NCBI RefSeq assembly: GCF_000429465.1
Contig: NZ_AUBX01000003.1
Span: 1 to 48,541 of the forward strand
DNA length: 48,541 bases
Direction of reading: 5' to 3'
Source of the DNA: Algoriphagus vanfongensis DSM 17529
GTDB lineage: Bacteria; Bacteroidota; Bacteroidia; Cytophagales; Cyclobacteriaceae
This document shows, piece after piece, positions 36,294 to 47,800 of the stretch; the first letter of the stretch is position 1, and every line of letters starts with the position of its first letter. The notes below the pieces were generated by a model. It worked only from the letters and a program-made list of their open reading frames with translations, was not told the DNA's origin and did not search any database. Position numbers and translations under genes: made by a program.

Positions 36294-37595
36294 ATGACAA
36301 CAAAAAGGATAGGCTTAGCTGCTCTTTGCGCCACCCTTGCCACAGCTGCCTGGTTCCAGTTTTCATCCACCTCTCCTGCTACTATTGCAGAAGATGATAT
36401 CCAATCTGACAGCACCTCTATCGATATTTCCAATGATGTGTACCTCTATGGTATCAATGTCACTGGACTAAATATTGTAGAAGGAACAGTCTCTAGAAAC
36501 CAAACTCTGGCGACTATACTCAGTCCATTCAATGTCCCTTACCAGATCATTGATGAAATAGCCAAGAAGTCGAAGGAGGTCTTTGATGTCAGGGGCATTG
36601 CTACTAATCGAAAATTTACAGTCATCACGCCGGCTGATAGTGTGCAGGCGAGATTTTTCATCTACGAACCCAATCCATCTGAATATGTCGTCTTTGACCT
36701 CGACAGTATGGATATCTACAAAGCTGAAAAGCCAGCTGAATATAGACTCACAGAAGCAGGAGGTACTATCGAATCCAATCTCTATGTCGATATGACCAAA
36801 AAAGGAATCGGTCCGGACTTAATCGACATGTTTGCTGATCTATATGGTTGGTCGGTGGATTTCCAGAGCCTTCAAAAAGGAGATGAATTCAAAGTTCAAT
36901 TTGAAGAGAAATTGATCGATGGAAAGGTAGTCGGAATCACGGATATCAAATCTGCTTATTTCCAGCATAAAGGAGAGGAATATCACGCGATTCCATTTGA
37001 ACAAAACGGTGAAGTCAACTTCTTTGATCAAGAAGGAAACAGTCTTAAAAAGGCATTTCTGAGAGATCCGCTGAAGTACTCCAGAATCAGTTCAAGGTAT
37101 AGCTTGAGAAGATTTCACCCTGTACAAAAAAGATACAAAGCCCACCTTGGGACAGACTATGCCGCTCCTACTGGGACAGAAATCAGAGCTGTGGGTGACG
37201 GTACTGTCACAGATGCCAAATACACCTCCGCCAATGGCAATTATGTCAAAATCAAGCACAACGGCACCTATACCACTCAATATCTACACATGTCTAAAAT
37301 TGGCAAAGGAGTCAAAGCCGGCACCAGAGTCAAGCAAGGACAAGTCATTGGCTATGTAGGCAGTACTGGTCTGGCTACGGGACCCCATTTATGCTTTAGA
37401 TTTTGGAAACACGGCAAGCAGGAAGATTGGTTGAAAGAAAAACTTCCACCATCAGAGCCGATTTCCCAAGAAAACAGAATCGCATTTGAGTCTCAAAAAG
37501 CAGCCGTGTTGCAGACATTGGCCTCTATTCAGACAGTAGACAAAGCCAAACTGCTTGCCAAGACAGCGAGCAGCTCTGGGGTATCTGGAGAATAG
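36294..37595 (+). CDS. M23-family peptidoglycan metallopeptidase
   Basis: A 433-residue protein. A hydrophobic N-terminus (LAALCATLATAAWF) acts as anchor or signal. A LysM/OapA-like region follows (about residues 55-130, VSRNQTLATILSPFNVPYQII), then a beta-domain and the M23 catalytic domain (about 270-390). Zinc ligands His284 and Asp288 (HLGTD) and the active-site His332 (YLHMS) are present. The last motif is GPHLCFRFW: His365 is kept, but Cys367 stands where most M23 enzymes have the second His ligand. The family cuts peptide cross-bridges or stem peptides; without the last ligand it could use Cys for zinc or act as a non-catalytic scaffold. It ends before a strong terminator. Confidence 0.87.
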   Translation: MTTKRIGLAALCATLATAAWFQFSSTSPATIAEDDIQSDSTSIDISNDVYLYGINVTGLNIVEGTVSRNQTLATILSPFNVPYQIIDEIAKKSKEVFDVRGIATNRKFTVITPADSVQARFFIYEPNPSEYVVFDLDSMDIYKAEKPAEYRLTEAGGTIESNLYVDMTKKGIGPDLIDMFADLYGWSVDFQSLQKGDEFKVQFEEKLIDGKVVGITDIKSAYFQHKGEEYHAIPFEQNGEVNFFDQEGNSLKKAFLRDPLKYSRISSRYSLRRFHPVQKRYKAHLGTDYAAPTGTEIRAVGDGTVTDAKYTSANGNYVKIKHNGTYTTQYLHMSKIGKGVKAGTRVKQGQVIGYVGSTGLATGPHLCFRFWKHGKQEDWLKEKLPPSEPISQENRIAFESQKAAVLQTLASIQTVDKAKLLAKTASSSGVSGE

Positions 37596-37622
37596 ACTTT
37601 GTTTGACAGATCATTTCCACAG

Positions 37623-37664
37623 GTGGATTAGAAGGTTTAACTTGCCGCTCTAATCCACTTTTTT
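37623..37664 (+). terminator. Terminator between the M23 gene and rluF
   Basis: A 10-bp stem (gtggattaga 37623-37632, tctaatccac 37649-37658) is followed by TTTTTT that ends 1 nt before the rluF ATG. The loop is 16 nt. Confidence 0.75.
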
Positions 37665-37665
37665 T

Positions 37666-38394
37666 ATGAGTCAGGATCAGTACATACGAATCAATAAATA
37701 CCTCAGTGAAGTCGGGTTTTGCTCCAGAAGAGAGGCCGATAAGCTTTTGGAAAAAGGCAGAATTACCATCAATGGCAAGACTCCTGAGCTAGGCACCAAA
37801 GTAGGCCCACAGGATCAAGTAGAGGTGGATGGAAAACCCGTCGGCAAACCTATTCAAGACCACACTTACATTGCTTTTAACAAACCCGTCGGTATCGTTT
37901 CAACCACAGATACCAAGGGTGAAAAGCACAACATCATAGATTATATCAAGCACCCCAATAGGATTTTTCCGATCGGAAGACTGGACAAGGACAGTGAAGG
38001 ATTGATTTTCCTGACTAGTGAAGGCGATATTGTCAACAAGATCTTGCGTGCCAGCAACAATCACGAAAAAGAATACATCGTCACCGTAGACAAACCTATT
38101 GATGATAGATTTATTCAGAGAATGGCATCCGGTATTCCTATTTTGGGTACAGTCACCAAAAAATGCATCGTCACGAGAGTAAGCAAACGGAAATTCAGAA
38201 TTATTTTGACTCAAGGACTCAATAGACAGATCCGAAGAATGTGCGAATACCTAGGCTATTCTGTGACCCAATTGATCCGTGTAAGAATCATGAATGTCCA
38301 TTTGGACTTGCCAACTGGCAAATGGAGGGATCTAACGGACAAAGAACTCCAGGAAATCAACAGATTGATCGCAGACAGCTCCAAAACGGCCTAG
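37666..38394 (+). CDS. rluF: 23S rRNA pseudouridine synthase RluF-like
   Basis: A 242-residue RsuA/RluB/RluF-family enzyme. An S4 domain (residues about 7-55, [20 protein letters not shown]) leads to the catalytic domain with [10 protein letters not shown] near residue 105, whose Asp is the nucleophile, and [18 protein letters not shown] near 185. The NRQIRRM motif and the length fit RluF (U2604 in E. coli numbering); RluB or RsuA cannot be fully excluded. The ATG sits directly after a terminator T-run, so its promoter is not obvious. Confidence 0.85.
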   Translation: MSQDQYIRINKYLSEVGFCSRREADKLLEKGRITINGKTPELGTKVGPQDQVEVDGKPVGKPIQDHTYIAFNKPVGIVSTTDTKGEKHNIIDYIKHPNRIFPIGRLDKDSEGLIFLTSEGDIVNKILRASNNHEKEYIVTVDKPIDDRFIQRMASGIPILGTVTKKCIVTRVSKRKFRIILTQGLNRQIRRMCEYLGYSVTQLIRVRIMNVHLDLPTGKWRDLTDKELQEINRLIADSSKTA

Positions 38395-38396
38395 CA

Positions 38397-38427
38397 AAAA
38401 AGGAGACCCCAACTGGAGTCTCCTTTT
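38397..38427. terminator. Bidirectional terminator between rluF and the T9SS operon
   Basis: A 10-bp perfect stem (aaaaggagac 38397-38406, gtctcctttt 38418-38427) with an 11-nt loop. It serves rluF on the plus strand and, 32 nt after its last stop, the OmpA-family gene on the minus strand. Confidence 0.8.
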
Positions 38428-38459
38428 CTGTTTCACTTTCAATCAAACAACATACTACA

Positions 38460-40859
38460 TTACATAGTATTTACTTTCTTTTGTCTACCCGTGTAGGAAT
38501 AGGATGATTTTCCTACTCTCAGTTCAGTTCTTCTATTCAGCTGATGCATCGCCTCTGTACAGGTGACATCATTACAGTTATTGATAGGACGGCTTTCACC
38601 AAACCATTGATGTTCCATTCTGTCACCTGTCACTCCTCTTTTCAAAAGATAATCCTTCACCACCTCAGCTCTGCGCTCAGATAAGGACTGATTATAGTCA
38701 TCACTTCCTCGCTGATCTGTATGGCCCTCTATAAATAGCATCAAGTTTGGCATCCGCTGAAGCATGATGGCTGTTCTTTCCAACTCTTGCTTGTGTACGG
38801 ATCTCAGCATTGACTTGTCAAAGTCAAAGTAAATGGTAGGAATATCATTGATCTCATCTTGAAGCATTTCAAAAATATCTTCAGGGTTACAGAAATCCAT
38901 GTCCTTCAATTCTTCAGGAATATCATATTGCTGAGTAGGGTCTGGGAATGCTTCCAATACCAATTCCGAGCGTCTATTTAACTGGTGATCTGCTTCAGAG
39001 CAAGGTACCCCATTTCCGCAATCATTCACCAAATTTTGCTCTCCAAACCATTCCAATCTAACTCTATCAGCAGCAATGCTATACTGGGCAAGATATTCTG
39101 TCACCGCCGTAGCCCTATTGTTGGATAGGGTAATGTTATACTCATCCGAAGCTCTGGAATCTGTGTGCGAAGCCACTAGCAAATCAAGGAATGTGTACTT
39201 CTTCATGATCTCTGCAATCTTGTCCAATGCTGGTTTGGCATCTTCACGAATCACAAACTTATCCAGATCATAATACACAATATCCACAAATACAGGCAAC
39301 TGATAAGGAATTGGGGAAAGCGTATATTCTCGCTTAACGGTATCTCCTTCGAAACCTTTGGTCGTAATACTCTCATCTGTAATGGAGAAATAACCAGGCT
39401 TGGAAATGGTCAGTGAAAAATCACTCTCCGGCTCCAGTTCCGCGAGCAATACCCCGGTACCATTTCTCTGAGTTTGGACATTTCCATTCTGAGTATTGTC
39501 CCGCAACGTAGCCATATAGCTATCAGTGATGACCAAGCCCTCACAATCAATCACTCGGGCCAAAAACTGCTTGTAAACCTCCTCTATTAAGTATAAATCA
39601 TCGAGTCCCATTCCTCCTTTTCTATTGGAGGCAAGATAGATCTCTCCACTTTCCAATTCTCTATAGCCAAAGTCATCAGAAATCGAGTTGATCGGGATGC
39701 CCATGTTCTGTACATTACTGACTGCATTCCCTGCTAGATCCGCAACATAGACGTCCATACCACCTACTCTTGGGTGACCTGTTGAGGAAAAGTAAATCTG
39801 ACTGCCTTTGATATAAGGATGGGTTTCGTTTCCATCAGTATTGAGAGGAGCTCCCAAATTGACCGGAGTAGAGAAGTTCATGTCAGCATCATACTCAGAG
39901 TAATACACATCGTATCCCCCCATACCTCCTGGCATATCTGAGGCAAAATATAGTCTGTTGGTACTTTCATCCACAAAAGGATTCATCACAGAATAGCCGA
40001 TCGAGTCATTGAAAGGAAAAGGCATAAATCCTTCTAAGCTTCCATCAGGTCCTACAGCACTATAATAGATCTCATTTTGTACCGTGATGTCACGGGTCTT
40101 TTTGACCTTTTTGATTCCTCTCGTCACGGAGTAAAACAACACGCCTGCTTCTTTGGCGTAGCTGGGATCTGAGAAATTGTAAGTCTGAGGTACATTTGAA
40201 ATCACCTGAGAAACTTCACCATCCTCAGACATCTTATAGATTGAGAAATAATTACGATCGGTGTAATCGTTTTTCTCCTCGCTGAAAATCTTATTACGGC
40301 CATCTATCCTGATGGATGGCATCGTAGAAGGAAATGATCCTCCTCGATCCGAAACAAAATATTTATTTCCATTGGCATCCTGCGCAATCACGAAATCTGA
40401 TCCATCAGAGTTCAGGTCTTCCTGATTTTCCAGCTTAACCTTCTTCTTTGAGCTCACCCCGATGTACTGTTCCAAACTATTCTGAAGCGAATCCACATTG
40501 ACGCCTTTAGCAGCCAATTCACTTTTCACTTCATCTAATTGATCTGCAACTCTGGCAGCAGAAAGATAGTTTAGAAAATCACTTTCAGTAGCGTCATCGT
40601 AGCTGACGGTATTTTTCCACCACTCGTAGCTTTTGTCATAGTCCCTGACTGTATCGTAAGCCTGAGCTGTTTTTTTCGCAGTTTCGTAATTAGGCTTCTT
40701 GGCGTAAGCTTCCTGGTATACATCTATCGCATGCTGATAGTTCATCAGGGTCATTTGGTCATCAGCATACCTCACTTTTGACTTTTGAGCCAACACTCCC
40801 TCCGCTGTACCAAAAAATAAGCCTGCCGCAACGCTTAGTATCGTCAATGTCTTTTTCAT
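38460..40859 (-). CDS. OmpA-family protein with TPR, PD40 repeats and two OmpA domains
   Basis: I start at 40859 (MKKTLTILSVAAGLFFGTAEG, a signal peptide), 2 nt after the porP/sprF stop; the longer frame would overlap it. The protein has about 799 residues. A TPR-like region (about 30-110) is followed by PD40/WD40-like beta-propeller repeats (about 165-430, LYFASDMPGGMGGYDVYYSE, IYFSSTGHPRVGGMDVYVA), a carboxypeptidase-regulatory-like unit, and two OmpA peptidoglycan-binding domains (about 530-640 and 676-783). Both keep the Asp and Arg of the diaminopimelate-binding motif (SHTDSRASDEYN, GHTDQRGSDDYN) and have a Cys pair before HQLNRR. It probably anchors a T9SS surface complex to the cell wall. 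Third gene of the adhesin-PorP operon. Confidence 0.85.
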   Translation of the reverse strand: MKKTLTILSVAAGLFFGTAEGVLAQKSKVRYADDQMTLMNYQHAIDVYQEAYAKKPNYETAKKTAQAYDTVRDYDKSYEWWKNTVSYDDATESDFLNYLSAARVADQLDEVKSELAAKGVNVDSLQNSLEQYIGVSSKKKVKLENQEDLNSDGSDFVIAQDANGNKYFVSDRGGSFPSTMPSIRIDGRNKIFSEEKNDYTDRNYFSIYKMSEDGEVSQVISNVPQTYNFSDPSYAKEAGVLFYSVTRGIKKVKKTRDITVQNEIYYSAVGPDGSLEGFMPFPFNDSIGYSVMNPFVDESTNRLYFASDMPGGMGGYDVYYSEYDADMNFSTPVNLGAPLNTDGNETHPYIKGSQIYFSSTGHPRVGGMDVYVADLAGNAVSNVQNMGIPINSISDDFGYRELESGEIYLASNRKGGMGLDDLYLIEEVYKQFLARVIDCEGLVITDSYMATLRDNTQNGNVQTQRNGTGVLLAELEPESDFSLTISKPGYFSITDESITTKGFEGDTVKREYTLSPIPYQLPVFVDIVYYDLDKFVIREDAKPALDKIAEIMKKYTFLDLLVASHTDSRASDEYNITLSNNRATAVTEYLAQYSIAADRVRLEWFGEQNLVNDCGNGVPCSEADHQLNRRSELVLEAFPDPTQQYDIPEELKDMDFCNPEDIFEMLQDEINDIPTIYFDFDKSMLRSVHKQELERTAIMLQRMPNLMLFIEGHTDQRGSDDYNQSLSERRAEVVKDYLLKRGVTGDRMEHQWFGESRPINNCNDVTCTEAMHQLNRRTELRVGKSSYSYTGRQKKVNTM

Positions 40860-40861
40860 AA

Positions 40862-41836
40862 TCAGAACCATCTTTGGTTTTTCATTACTGCTCTTCTCGG
40901 AATCATATAGAACCCGATCGAAAGTTCGTGGGAATTGGACCGATAATCCTGAAGGATGTTTAGGTTATGGTCGTATGCGTAGCCAATTCGCAATCTATCC
41001 GTGGCAAAAATCTCTACAATTGCCGCAAAGGCATTTCGATTGGATAGATTGTCTTCCAAATTGTCATTCCAGATCTTCATATTGGATCTGTAAGAACCAC
41101 CTAACCAAATCCGCTCGCCAAATAAAAACATAGCGTTCAAATCATAATTGGTTGGTGCACCTTTTACCTCTTTGATCAAGAAACTGGGCTTAAATTTGAC
41201 CATGTTTCCTAGGTCAAACAAAGCTCCCGCAGTCAGATAATAGTGAAAATCATGATAAGCCAGAGCTACATCTTCTCGTTCGAGAGACTTCTTTCCTATC
41301 ATATTGTAGACACTAAATCCTGCGTAAAACTTGTCTGTATGGTAAAACAAACCGGAATTCAAATTGGGGGTAAAGAGATTAATTCTACCCATAGGGATTT
41401 CAGAGTCTGGGTAATCATTGGGATCAAGAAGACTCCCATCGATCATATACTCTGATACTCCGGCACTGACTCCCAATCCCAAAAAGCCTCTGGCTCCAGT
41501 CTGTATCCTATATGCATAGGTCAAAAGCCCGGAGTTAGTTCTGGCAGGACCGATGTTATCACTCAAAATGGATACCCCAAACCCCATTGTCCCTTCATTG
41601 GCACTCAAGTCTGCAGTGACAGTAAAGGTCTCAGGGGAGCCTGGGAACCGGATCCATTGGGTCCTGTATGTGGATTGAATATATGGCTCACCTTTGTAAC
41701 CAGCATACCCGGGATTAATATGCAATCCATTGAATATATACTGGCTAAACTGGGGAAGCTGCTGCCCAAAAGTCCCTCCGGTGGCCAATAAGGCCACCAT
41801 GAGGGTCATTCCAATGATTTTAAAAGTACTTTTCAT
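40862..41836 (-). CDS. PorP/SprF-family T9SS membrane protein
   Basis: A 324-residue protein with a signal peptide (MKSTFKIIGMTLMVALLATGGTFGQ) and the PorP/SprF opening QLPQFSQYIFNGLHINPGYAG; the rest is amphipathic beta strands of an outer-membrane barrel (GVSILSDNIGPARTNSGLLTY, IGYAYDHNLNILQDYR). In Flavobacterium johnsoniae, SprF is needed to secrete the adjacent adhesin SprB, and type B cargo proteins are often paired with such a protein. Its place 12 nt after the giant type B gene suggests it is that protein's dedicated partner. Confidence 0.9.
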   Translation of the reverse strand: MKSTFKIIGMTLMVALLATGGTFGQQLPQFSQYIFNGLHINPGYAGYKGEPYIQSTYRTQWIRFPGSPETFTVTADLSANEGTMGFGVSILSDNIGPARTNSGLLTYAYRIQTGARGFLGLGVSAGVSEYMIDGSLLDPNDYPDSEIPMGRINLFTPNLNSGLFYHTDKFYAGFSVYNMIGKKSLEREDVALAYHDFHYYLTAGALFDLGNMVKFKPSFLIKEVKGAPTNYDLNAMFLFGERIWLGGSYRSNMKIWNDNLEDNLSNRNAFAAIVEIFATDRLRIGYAYDHNLNILQDYRSNSHELSIGFYMIPRRAVMKNQRWF

Positions 41837-41848
41837 ATCGCTTCTTGA

Positions 41849-44800
41849 TTAATCTTCCTTAATAACCTGAATCCAACCTTGGAACTCATGTACTCTACCA
41901 CTCTGATCAGTCAACTTGAGGATGTAGAAGTAAGTACCTGCTACTTGTCCCGGCGCATCCCAATCATTTTGATATCCAGTCTTCTCAAGAACATGATCGC
42001 CAAATCGGTTCAAGATAACAATTTCACTGTTAACAAACTTACCTAAACCTTTGATTTCAAATGTATCATTGTCACCATCATTGTTCGGCGTGATCACATT
42101 CGGAATATGGAATGGCAAGATCTCGGTCACAGCGCTATCCTGATTATCGGATTCATCCGAATCATCTTCATCCGCACCTACAATCACCGTATTGGTCACC
42201 GTACCTGCTTCTCCAGCTTTCACTTTCACCGTGAAGGTGATGGTCGCATCAGCCGGGAAGAATGGAATCGTCCAGACTAGGTTGCTGCCATCTATTGAAG
42301 CTGACACCTCTACATTAGCAGAATTATTGGTGACAGTATTGCTCAGATAGTTGACACCTCCAGGTAGATTGTCTGTGACTACCACATTTCTAGCATCAAA
42401 TCCTCCGATGTTGCTCAAGACAATTTCGTATTCAAACTCATCGCCTTCGTAAACTTCCTCAGACAAGGCTTCTTTGGTAATGCTCAAGTTCACATTGTCA
42501 TTTTCCAATCTGAAGACCACATATGCGTCGTCATTATTTTCAGGATATCCTGCTTCTCTCAAGATGTATCTCAACCTGTATTCTCTGGCCTCATTGACAC
42601 CAGGGATCAAGTTCAATTCTCCATCTTCATCGATTAGTAAACCTATGACTCCATCCAACTCTACAAACTCGAAGTCTACATCAGCTGGATCTGGTCTTTG
42701 ACCTTCGAAAATGTCATTGTCGAGGATATTACCCAGTCTACCACCGAAACTTAAGAAATGAGTACCGAAGTCATCGTCATTGGCAATGATGTCGATTTCT
42801 ACTTCTCTACAACTCCAGCCAAAGTCCATATCCAAGGCAACCTTATTAGAAGCTGTGATCTCGCGAGTGATTTCACTCACCGTGGTCAGACCGCATTGCT
42901 CTTCTATTCGGCTTGCATTGATATCTGTCATTCTTGCACTGGCATCAGGAAGCACTTTTACTTTGCCTGTACTTCTCATGAAGGAAGCCTGTGCAGAAAT
43001 GAACTCATCTTCTATCATCGTGGCGGTGTACTCACCAAAGGCTCCATTATCCAGTCTGTCTCTCCAGTACCCGATGATTCCGACGATTACCTCAGATTCG
43101 TATCCATTCGGTCCGGTCACTTTGATGTTGGAGCTTTGAGCATTACCGAATCCAGCTTTGTTCAATTCTCCTTCATTTTCTGGGCCGTCATATCTGCCGT
43201 CACCATTCAAGTCAAACCATTCCCAATCTCTGATATCGATAGGACCCGCATTTGGATCATTCAGAGTTACCTGACCGTCATCATTGGCATCAAACCATTC
43301 GTTTTGAATACCATCTTCATTCAAATCGTACCACACAAAATCTCCGAGGACGATACCATCATAGGTTTCATATCCAAAGTCATGAGTCTGATACTGACAA
43401 GCCTCGATAAAGGTGAAGAACAAGGAGCTTTCTGTAGGATAAAGACCTCTTGCAGCATTCAAGTTTGCATCCTGCACCTGCACTAGGTACTGTCCAGGCA
43501 CAAAGTCTTGGAATGTATATCTTCCATCTTCTCCTGTGACTACGATCAAGATCTCTCCTGGAGTAGACTCCTGCGGAATCAAGGTTACCGGCACACCACT
43601 CAATGGAGCACCCGTCTCTGAATTATATGCAATACCAGTGATCAGAGTACTATCCTCACAGCCAATAATTACCGTTGCATCATCCTCTTCTTCTAGAGGG
43701 CTTTCAGGATCGACTGGGTTTGGAGCAGTGACCATAGCCACATTCACGATAGGTTCTTGCTGAGCAATATCTTCTACCGTCACTGTGTAAGTAGTAGTGA
43801 AGACTTGAGTTGCTTCTGGCAATAGCAATTCTATTGTTTCGTCCAAACCGGTCATCGGATCCACGACAGCCACGTCTAGCAAAGGAGCCGTACCTGTATT
43901 TGTAACTGATATGGTGTATGTAATGACTTCACCTGCTTCAGTGACCACCTCTTTATCAGCAACCTTTTCGATCGATACTGCAGGCTGCAGGTCAATGTTC
44001 ACAATAGCCTGAGCTTCTGCTTCCACAGTTTCTTCAGACTGAGGATCTACTGCAATAACATTGGCGATATTCAGAATAGGCTGACCACTCAATATATCCT
44101 CCAAGGTCACAGTGTAAGTAGTAGTGAATGTCTTCTCCTCATTTGGAGCCAAGGTAATTCCCGGTACTGACAATCCAGTTTTTGGATCCTTCAAGTCACC
44201 ACTGGACAAAGTCACATTACCAGTATTTTTCACAACCAAAGTGTAGTTCAATACAATTCCAGCCTTACTCACTGACTCGAGATCTACTTCTTTAGTCAAT
44301 GAGATATTTGGAAGTCTCTCTACCGGAGTCTCTATCTCATCCTCATCAGTAGGATCTTCTCCATCAGGACTTTCACCAGATGTGATTACAGTGTTCAGCA
44401 CCGTTCCATTGTCCATATCCTGCTGAGTCACCACGTAATCAGTGTTCTGAGCGATGGATTGACCAGGAGTTAGAGTCCCGACATTCACATCCAATCCCGT
44501 CAATGGATCATTGATCATAACATTACTCAATGTCACGTTACCTGTATTGCTCACTGTCAAAGTATAGGTGATCACATCACCAGCAGCATCTACAACTGCT
44601 CCATTGTCAGTTTTAACCACATTGATAGCTGGATTCTGAGGAATCTCAGTCTCTGTACAAGTTTCACACTCTGTATTTGGTTCTTCTACCGGCGTAGGAT
44701 CAGAAGACTCATCTTCTACAACCTCATCTTTTGGTGAAGTTCCTTGTGCCAAAGCTGTATTCACAACATAGCCCGCATCGATATCATCCTGAGTCAATAT

Positions 44801-47800
44801 ATAGGTAGCTGTGAACGTAGTATTGTCACTTGCTCCCGGTGACAAGCTGATCGGCCCTCCGCTTACGGTCACCATTGGATCAGTTACGTTGATGTTGCTC
44901 AAGGTTACATTTCCAGTGTTGGTCACCGTGAAGGTGTAAGAAATAGTCTCTCCTACATTACCGAAGCCGTCTTGGTTCTCGTCGTTGAACTCGCCGTCTT
45001 TGAGCAACTCGATAGCTGGATTCTGAGGAATCTCAGTCTCTGTACAAGTTTCACACTCTGTATTTGGTTCTTCTACCGGCGTAGGATCAGAAGACTCATC
45101 TTCTACAACCTCATCTTTTGGTGAAGTTCCTTGTGCCAAAGCTGTATTCACAACATAGCCCGCATCGATATCATCCTGACTCAAGACATAAGTGGCCGTG
45201 AACGTAGTATTGTCACTTGCTCCTGGTGCCAAGCTGATCGGCCCTCCGCTTACGGTCACCATTGGATCAGTTACCATGATGTTGCTCAAGGTTACATTTC
45301 CAGTGTTGATCACCGTGAAGGTGTAAGAAATAGTCTCTCCTACATTACCGAAGCCGTCTTGGTTCTCGTCGTTGAACTCGCCGTCTTTCAGCAACTCGAT
45401 AGCTGGGTTCTGAGGAATCTCAGTCTCTGTACAAGTTTCACACTCTGTACTTGGTTCTTCTACCGGCGTAGGATCGGAAGACTCATCTTCTACAACCTCA
45501 TCTTTTGGTGAAGTTCCTTGTGCTAAAGCTGTATTCACAACATAGCCTGCATCGATATCATCCTGAGTCAATACATAGGTAGCAGTGAAGGTCGTGTTGT
45601 CACTTGCTCCAGGCGCCAGGCTGATCGGTCCTCCGTTCACAGTTACCATTGGATCGGTTACCATGATGTTACTCAAGGTCACATTGCCAGTGTTGCTTAC
45701 CGTGAAGGTGTAAGAAATAGTCTCTCCTACATTACCGAAGCCGTCTTGGTTCTCGTCGTTGAACTCGCCGTCTTTCAGCAACTCGATAGCTGGGTTCTGA
45801 GGAATCTCAGTCTCTGTACAAGTTTCACACTCTGTACTTGGTTCTTCTACCGGCGTAGGGTCAGAAGACTCATCTTCTACTGGATACCCTCTTGGACCTT
45901 CGCCTTTAGCTAGTGCACTGTTCAATACTAATCCATTGTCAATATCATCCTGCGTCAAAATATAAGTCGCTGTGAAAGTATTGGAATCGGAAGCTCCAGC
46001 TGCCAATCCATTCAATGGACCTCCCATAACAGTCACTTTATCATCATCAATTGTGATGTTATTCAACTCTACATCTCCAGTATTGATGACTGTAAAGGTA
46101 TAGCTGACAGTCTCTCCTACATTACCAAATCCATCTTGGTTCTCATCATTGAAGACACCGTCTTTCAATAATTCAATACTAGGAGTCACCACCAGTACAG
46201 TCACAATTGCTGTATCACAGTTTGTAGGATTCGGATTAGTACAGATTCTATATTCTATGGTATAAATTCCGCTCGGTGTACCAGGTGCTACTGAAGCTAG
46301 TCCAGTATTCAAGTCAATCGTAATTGCTCCAGGTGTGCTCTCTGCGACTATACTAATGTCGACCAGAGTAGTATTCAACCCTACAATTGCTCCTAATTGA
46401 TCATTGTCCAATACATTGACAATGTTTGCATATCCATCCTCTGAAACCACAGGGATAGAAGTCATATCATCATCTATTGCAATTGGAGGATTTGGATTTG
46501 GATTACATTCGGAAGATGCGCCTGGATAGGCAATCTCTGAACTTACTTCTGGATTCAGTTGGAAGAGGACGTATGACCCTGCTTCTCTTACTGCTGCATA
46601 ATTGAAGTCTCCAGATTCCCATTGCTCATTCACAAATCTCCAGCCTGGCCATTGGCTTCCATATCCTCCTGGTAAAGTATCTGCTCCAGGGAACAGCATA
46701 TAACCTTCCATCGGAATATTGTCAAATCGGATGATTTCATTATCATCTTTATCATACCAGATCATGGTCAATGGATTCGGATCGCCAGGAGCCAAATCTT
46801 GCAAGTTGAAGTTTGCAGGCTCTAGCAACCATCTTAAATATGGTGCGTCCAGCTCACAATAAGATTCGATTTCATCTATCAGCAAGACCGGATTGACCGT
46901 AGCAGTAATCACAGCTTCATCATAATTCGAAGGATTGCCGATTTCAGTAATTCTATAGGTCAATTGATAATCACCTGCAGGCGCATTTGCTGCAATAGTA
47001 ATCACACCATTCGCATCCACCGACAATATACCTTCAGGATCTGCAATGACTGTAGTCAAGCTTACATTGGCAGTAGTAGCTTGTCCTCCATTCAATTCAT
47101 CATTGGCCAAAGCATTGACAGAAGATGTTTGCAGATTTGTCTCATAGTCGAACGTTCCAGCAAAATCATCTACTGCAAGGATGTCATTAAAGCTCGCTTC
47201 TGCAGTAGCATCATCCGGATCAGACACGACTTCTTCCTCTTCAAAGTAGCCCAAGCCAGTGGCTATATTGGTAACTTTTCCGTCACTAAGGTCTGCTTCC
47301 TTCACAATGTAAGTAGCCGTAAACTCTATCATCTCTCCAGGAGCCAAGGTAGACGTTTGGGTAGCATCTGCTATTACCCCTATTTTATCGTCATTCACTG
47401 TAAACGGTCCATCAAGAGTTACATTTCCAGAGTTAGTCACTGTGTACTTATAGTCAATTGCATCACCGACTAAGCTATATGGGTCACCATCTGTGATCTC
47501 TTTCACGATAGTCAGGCCAGGAGTCTGAGTAAAGCAAGCGCTTATATCATCTTCATCAAATGCTACTACTCTATAGAGCAATTCTTGAGATCCCTCTCCT
47601 TGACCCGGTGACTGCTCATCTTCTAGGAATTCTCTTGATTCTGCAATGGCTGTATTTTCATAACATTCGCCATCGATCATTTCCTGAGAGATATTCACCT
47701 CAACTGTAAATGTCTTAAATTCTTCAGGCGCCAATTCATCAATGGTCCATTGATCTTCAGTCATTTCATCCTCTACATATACATTGTAAAGAGTTGTATT

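Noticed and set aside
40860..40871. Four-codon longer OmpA-family start overlapping porP/sprF
   Set aside because: The ATG at 40859 gives a typical MKK signal peptide and a clean 2-nt gap.
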